DNA of 33,840 nt from Sulfitobacter sp. HI0040 (GTDB lineage: Bacteria; Pseudomonadota; Alphaproteobacteria; Rhodobacterales; Rhodobacteraceae). Below the pieces are notes generated by a model. It saw only the letters and a list, made by a program, of their open reading frames with translations, was not told the origin of the DNA and did no database searches. Positions within the stretch are counted from its first letter, which is position 1. The number at the start of each line of letters is the position of its first letter. Below are positions 32,747-33,840 of the stretch, one piece after another. Position numbers and translations under genes: made by a program. The stretch covers positions 1-33,840 of the forward strand of contig NZ_LWEX01000135.1 of assembly GCF_001634885.1 (NCBI RefSeq), given 5' to 3'.

Positions 32747-33172
32747 TCAGGCTTTGGGTGTTTCAGCGTCTTCGCTGCTGTCACGCTTGGCGCGTTCTTC
32801 CATGAACTGGTCGAACTCGGCTTTGTCGCGGGCTTCGCGCAGGCGCTTGAGGAAAGCCTCGAAGTTGGTCTGTTCCTCTTCGAGTCGGCGCAGGGTATCG
32901 GCCTTGTAGGCGTCGAACGCCGCGTTGCCGGTGCTGCGCATCTGCGTCGCGAAGGGCAGGCGGGGTGCATGGCGTGTCCGCTTCGACGATCCCAGCCGCC
33001 CGCTCCAGAGCATATAGCCGAGGAGGGCGAGGCCCAGGGGCCAGAACAGGACGAACCCCACCACCGTCGCGGCGATCCAGGCGGCCTTGCCGCGGGCGTC
33101 GAGCCAGCCTTCGGTGCGGGCAAGAAGGTTGCCGCGCGGGGAATTCAGGGTTTCGGATGCGATGGTCGTCAT
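32747..33172 (-). CDS. DUF2852 family membrane-anchored protein
   Basis: This 141-residue protein has one long hydrophobic helix (about 30-55, AAWIAATVVGFVLFWPLG) and a charged, coiled-coil-prone C-terminus (about 85-135, RRLEEEQTNFEAFLKRL...). It matches the DUF2852 family, whose function is not known. The start at ATG 33170-33172 is supported by AAAGG eight bases upstream; the frame is open to 33427 but that part runs over the operators. Upstream lie a hairpin and two matching palindromes, so its expression is likely tightly controlled. A strong terminator follows, so it is transcribed alone. Confidence 0.85.
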   Translation of the reverse strand: MTTIASETLNSPRGNLLARTEGWLDARGKAAWIAATVVGFVLFWPLGLALLGYMLWSGRLGSSKRTRHAPRLPFATQMRSTGNAAFDAYKADTLRRLEEEQTNFEAFLKRLREARDKAEFDQFMEERAKRDSSEDAETPKA

Positions 33173-33193
33173 CGTCGGTACCTTTCGTTTGGG

Positions 33194-33213
33194 GAAAGGC
33201 CGCCGGGCCTTTC
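33194..33213. repeat. Hairpin in the DUF2852 5' leader
   Basis: GAAAGGCC (33194-33201) and GGCCTTTC (33206-33213) form a perfect eight-pair stem with tetraloop GCCG. It lies 8 bases upstream of the AAAGG ribosome site on the minus strand. GAAAGG occurs both in the stem and at the ribosome site, so the arm GGCCTTTC could in principle pair with the latter instead. A regulatory role is inferred. Confidence 0.5.
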
Positions 33214-33220
33214 GCAGTGG

Positions 33221-33239
33221 ATGTGAACGTCTTTCACAT
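33221..33239. promoter_or_regulatory. 19-bp palindromic operator 1 upstream of DUF2852
   Basis: ATGTGAA, CGTCT, TTCACAT: a perfect seven-base inverted repeat with five central bases. The spacing is odd, so it is not the TGTGA-N6-TCACA site of CRP. It lies 48 bases before the DUF2852 start codon. Confidence 0.65.
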
Positions 33240-33278
33240 TGCATAGATTGGGATCGGCCCATGGCTCTGCAAGGGGCG

Positions 33279-33297
33279 ATGTGAATGTTTTTTACAT
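33279..33297. promoter_or_regulatory. 19-bp palindromic operator 2 upstream of DUF2852
   Basis: ATGTGAA, TGTTT, TTTACAT: the same design as operator 1 with one mismatch between arms. The centres are 58 bases apart. A weak minus-strand promoter (TTGCAG, then AATCTA) can be placed between the two sites. It also lies 79 bases before the glnE start and could affect both genes. Confidence 0.62.
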
Positions 33298-33376
33298 ATC
33301 CGTCGTGCCGGCCCTTTCGCCGAGGGCGCCGCCCGCGGGATTGACCTTGCCCCGGTGCCGCATCAATGCTGGCGGC

Positions 33377-33840
33377 ATGACGCAGACATCGCTCGCCGCC
33401 CGCATGACCCGCAGCCCCCGTGTGCACAACGCAGACCGCGCCCGGGATGCGCTGAACCTGCTGGGCGACCTGCCGGTCGAGCTGCGCGAGGCCGTCGCGG
33501 GATCGGCATCCGCCGCCCCCTATCTGATGAGCCTTCTGGAAAAGGAAGCCGATTGGTTTCGCGGCGCTGCCGAAGATCCGGCATCCGCACTCGCGGCAGA
33601 GATCGCTTTCACCCGTGCGCTGGACAGCGCGGGCCTTTCCGATGCCCTGCGCAAAGGCAAACGCCGGATCGCGCTGATGACGGCGATGGCGGACCTTTGC
33701 GGTGCATGGACGTTGGAAGAGGTCACGCAGGCGCTCAGCCTTTTCGCCGATGCCGCCTGTACCGCCGCGCTGCGGGCCGGGGTGGCGCAGCAGATCCGGC
33801 GCGGCAAGCTGCCCGGCATGACCGAAGATGACCTGGCCGA
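33377..33840 (+). CDS. glnE: Glutamine synthetase adenylyltransferase/adenylyl-removing enzyme, N-terminal part
   Basis: The open frame from ATG 33377 (MTQTSLAARMTRSPR) runs past the end of the window after 154 residues, so the gene is partial. KRRIALMTAMADLCGAWTLEEVTQALSLFADAA (about 95-127) is characteristic of the first nucleotidyltransferase region of GlnE, which adenylylates and de-adenylylates glutamine synthetase according to nitrogen supply. The motif is the main evidence; the catalytic GSxxDxD lies beyond the window. It is divergent from the DUF2852 gene over a 204-base gap containing the two palindromes. Confidence 0.85.
   Translation, partial: MTQTSLAARMTRSPRVHNADRARDALNLLGDLPVELREAVAGSASAAPYLMSLLEKEADWFRGAAEDPASALAAEIAFTRALDSAGLSDALRKGKRRIALMTAMADLCGAWTLEEVTQALSLFADAACTAALRAGVAQQIRRGKLPGMTEDDLA

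Noticed and set aside
33221-33239. CRP/Fnr-type site upstream of DUF2852
   Set aside because: The TGTGA and TCACA halves are separated by seven bases and not six, and the half-site is not TTGAT, so it does not fit either consensus.
33355-33831. Arg/Pro-rich open frame at the right end
   Set aside because: A different frame from ATG 33377 gives the GlnE motif; this frame is its shadow.
1-33840. CRISPR array, insertion sequence, prophage or toxin-antitoxin pair
   Set aside because: No regularly spaced repeats, transposase or integrase motifs, or terminal inverted repeats with target duplications were seen. The HTH regulator with the small divergent protein lacks toxin features.

Overview
This is a GC-rich stretch of alphaproteobacterial chromosome, most likely from the Rhodobacterales (Roseobacter/Rhodobacter group). 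The main support is an ALAS-type HemA, a hemA-(RodZ-like)-ispG run, an amiC-PBP1A-prfB block, a Bpt-type aminoacyl-protein transferase, a DUF2852 protein, and an FcbT-type TRAP transporter with very large membrane subunits. No phage, transposase, integrase or CRISPR array was seen. Most of the window is core housekeeping DNA; the less ordinary parts are its regulatory elements and a few inserted genes.

Layout. 1-300: two identical tRNA-Asp(GTC) genes with a terminator and a promoter between them. 0.3-4.4 kb: a sulfotransferase-like protein and a divergent family 2 glycosyltransferase, then a minus-strand pair of an M20 dipeptidase and a haloacetate-dehalogenase-like hydrolase. 4.6-8.5 kb: hemA, a RodZ-like HTH membrane protein and ispG. 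8.5-17.3 kb: a DsbA/ScsC-like thiol-disulfide protein, a class I aminotransferase, the peptidoglycan genes amiC and PBP1A, prfB and an amidase. 17.3-20.2 kb: a Rieske oxygenase coupled to an 80-residue protein, an HTH regulator, and a divergent small protein across a palindrome-rich gap. 20.2-24.2 kb: acetolactate synthase genes ilvN and ilvB, separated by an oppositely oriented membrane-protein gene. ilvB is preceded by a leader peptide (MTALVVIVGFSRMGR), an antiterminator and a terminator, which is a textbook attenuator. 24.2-31.2 kb: a NarL/FixJ response regulator and a Cache-domain histidine kinase, divergent from a dctPQM TRAP operon. A CTAC-N6-GTAG dyad next to the predicted dctP promoter could be the regulator's target. 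31.2-33.8 kb: a REP-like palindrome, bpt, an RDD membrane protein, a DUF2852 protein whose upstream region carries two matching 19-bp palindromes, and the start of glnE, which runs off the window.

How it fits together. The two-component pair and TRAP transporter look like one sense-and-import unit for an organic anion. The ilv genes make branched-chain amino acids and are probably controlled by translation of Leu, Val and Ile codons in the leader. amiC, PBP1A and RodZ serve the cell envelope. HemA and IspG feed tetrapyrrole and isoprenoid synthesis. No wholly new multi-gene system stands out. The best leads are the attenuator, the paired DUF2852 operators, the palindrome cluster at the HTH regulator, the gene splitting ilvB from ilvN, and the Asp-to-Glu change in the IlvB cofactor motif. 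All calls come from reading the sequence; no database or folding program was run.
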